Origin: Gammaproteobacteria bacterium
Lineage (GTDB): Bacteria > Pseudomonadota > Gammaproteobacteria > DSM-19610
Length of the DNA stretch: 13,495 nt
Direction: 5' to 3'
NCBI GenBank assembly: GCA_011371465.1
Contig: DRQL01000008.1
Location: 1 to 13,495 of the forward strand
Shown: piece after piece, positions 12,753-13,495 of the stretch
Layout of the letters: every line of letters starts with the position of its first letter
How positions within the stretch are numbered: position 1 is the first letter of the stretch
The notes under the pieces: generated by a model
Seen by the model: only the letters and a program-made list of their open reading frames with translations
Told to the model about the DNA's origin: nothing
Database searches by the model: none
Translations under genes and position numbers: made by a program

Positions 12753-13495
12753 ATGACTGTGAAGACACCCATCTATCTCGATTACTCGGCAACGACACCC
12801 GTCGATCCGCGTGTGGCGGAAGTCATGTGTTCCTACCTGACGCCCCAGGGTATGTTCGGTAACCCGGCATCGCGTTCGCACGCGTTTGGCTGGCAGGCCG
12901 ACGAAGCCGTCGAAGAGGCGCGGCGTAACGTGGCCGCACTGGTGAATGCCGATCCCAGGGAGATTATCTGGACCAGCGGTGCCACCGAATCGGACAATCT
13001 TGCCATCAAGGGCGCTGCACACTTCTACAAAAAGAAAGGCATGCACATCGTTACGGTGAAAACCGAACACAAGGCCGTGCTGGATTCCTGTCGCCAGCTC
13101 GAGCGGGAAGGGTATGAAGTGACCTACCTGGACCCGGAGCCCAGCGGCCTGCTGGACCTGGACAAGTTTGCCGCTGCCCTGCGGGATGACACCGTGCTGG
13201 TCAGTGTCATGCACGTCAACAATGAAATCGGTGTCATCCAGGATATCGGGGCGATCGGCGAGATCTGCCGGGATCGCAAGATTATTTTTCACGTGGACGC
13301 CGCGCAGAGTGCCGGCAAGGTGGAGATCGACCTGCAGAACCTGAAGGTCGACCTGATGTCGTTTTCCGCGCACAAGATCTACGGTCCCAAGGGGATCGGC
13401 GCGTTGTATGTGCAGCGTAAACCGCGCGTGCGCCTGGAAGCGCAGATGCACGGTGGAGGGCATGAGCGCGGCCTGCGTTCCGGTACCCTGGCGAC
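12753..13495 (+). CDS. iscS: Cysteine desulfurase IscS, N-terminal part
   Basis: Partial: 247 codons run to the right edge with no stop. The sequence is very close to E. coli IscS all along (IYLDYSATTPVDPRVAE at 7-23, FGNPASRSHAFGWQADEAVE, TSGATESDNLAIKGAAHFY, MHVNNEIGVIQDI, HGGGHERGLRSGTLA). His106 in KTEHKAVLD, Asp182 and Gln185 in HVDAAQSAGK, and Lys208 in SAHKIYGPKG are the PLP-site residues. The persulfide cysteine (E. coli Cys328) and IscU-binding tail lie outside the window. IscS is the general sulfur donor for Fe-S assembly on IscU and for tRNA thiolation. ATG 12753 has AGGTG at 12739-12743, spacing 9. Compared with E. coli it has two extra residues at the start. iscU, iscA and hscBA would normally follow. 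Confidence 0.96.
   Translation, partial: MTVKTPIYLDYSATTPVDPRVAEVMCSYLTPQGMFGNPASRSHAFGWQADEAVEEARRNVAALVNADPREIIWTSGATESDNLAIKGAAHFYKKKGMHIVTVKTEHKAVLDSCRQLEREGYEVTYLDPEPSGLLDLDKFAAALRDDTVLVSVMHVNNEIGVIQDIGAIGEICRDRKIIFHVDAAQSAGKVEIDLQNLKVDLMSFSAHKIYGPKGIGALYVQRKPRVRLEAQMHGGGHERGLRSGTLA

Noticed and set aside
12687..13463. 258-codon minus-strand frame opposite iscS
   Set aside because: Antisense to a protein strongly similar to E. coli IscS; composition (His/Val/Leu-rich) is that of a frame shadow.

Overview
The window looks like a chromosomal stretch from a GC-rich gammaproteobacterium. The gene set fits this: ParC, the EpmA/EpmB/EF-P modification set, TrmJ next to a short-type CysE, an IscR-headed Fe-S cluster operon and a FimX-like c-di-GMP protein. 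The DsrC-family protein and the two consecutive cysteine desulfurases behind iscR suggest a lineage near sulfur-metabolising or Pseudomonas-like gammaproteobacteria. That placement is inference only. Coding density is very high. No tRNA, rRNA, transposase, CRISPR array or prophage gene is visible, and no gap between genes exceeds about 220 bases.

Layout, left to right. (1) 1-156: C-terminal end of topoisomerase IV subunit A (parC), plus strand. (2) 216-539, minus: a small DsrC/TusE-family protein that has lost both conserved redox cysteines. (3) 646-1869, plus: a DUF1015 (SerK-related) protein, divergent from the DsrC-like gene; a 7-bp-arm inverted repeat lies in the shared upstream region. 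(4) 1914-4001, minus: a FimX-like REC-PAS-GGDEF-EAL protein with all catalytic signatures degenerate, preceded by a possible sigma-28-type promoter. (5) 4196-4717, plus: a GNAT acetyltransferase. (6) 4724-6538, minus: a 604-residue conserved protein carrying PilZ-like signature motifs that are unusually far apart. Genes 4 and 6 together look like a c-di-GMP-sensing pair with the acetyltransferase gene between them on the other strand. (7) 6759-7760, minus: epmB, divergent from (8) efp at 7803-8372 and (9) epmA at 8359-9363. These encode elongation factor P and two of its lysine-modification enzymes. (10) 9380-10090: trmJ, a tRNA 2'-O-methyltransferase. (11) 10182-11000: cysE, serine O-acetyltransferase. 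(12) 11064-11552: iscR. (13) 11571-12719: a first cysteine desulfurase. (14) 12753 to the right edge: iscS, cut off before its catalytic cysteine.

How the genes fit together. efp-epmA-trmJ form a translation-related run whose efp and epmA ends overlap. A TATAAT promoter between trmJ and cysE then starts a sulfur and Fe-S module: CysE makes O-acetylserine for cysteine synthesis, the desulfurases take sulfur from cysteine, and IscR senses Fe-S status. A strong match to the IscR type 1 operator overlaps the cysE stop codon and the likely iscR promoter, so iscR and downstream genes are probably autorepressed. iscU and the rest of the isc operon are expected just beyond the right edge.

No wholly new system is evident. 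The observations most worth following are the cysteine-less DsrC homologue with its candidate operator, the PilZ-like protein near fimX, the possible flagellar-sigma control of fimX, and the tandem desulfurases.
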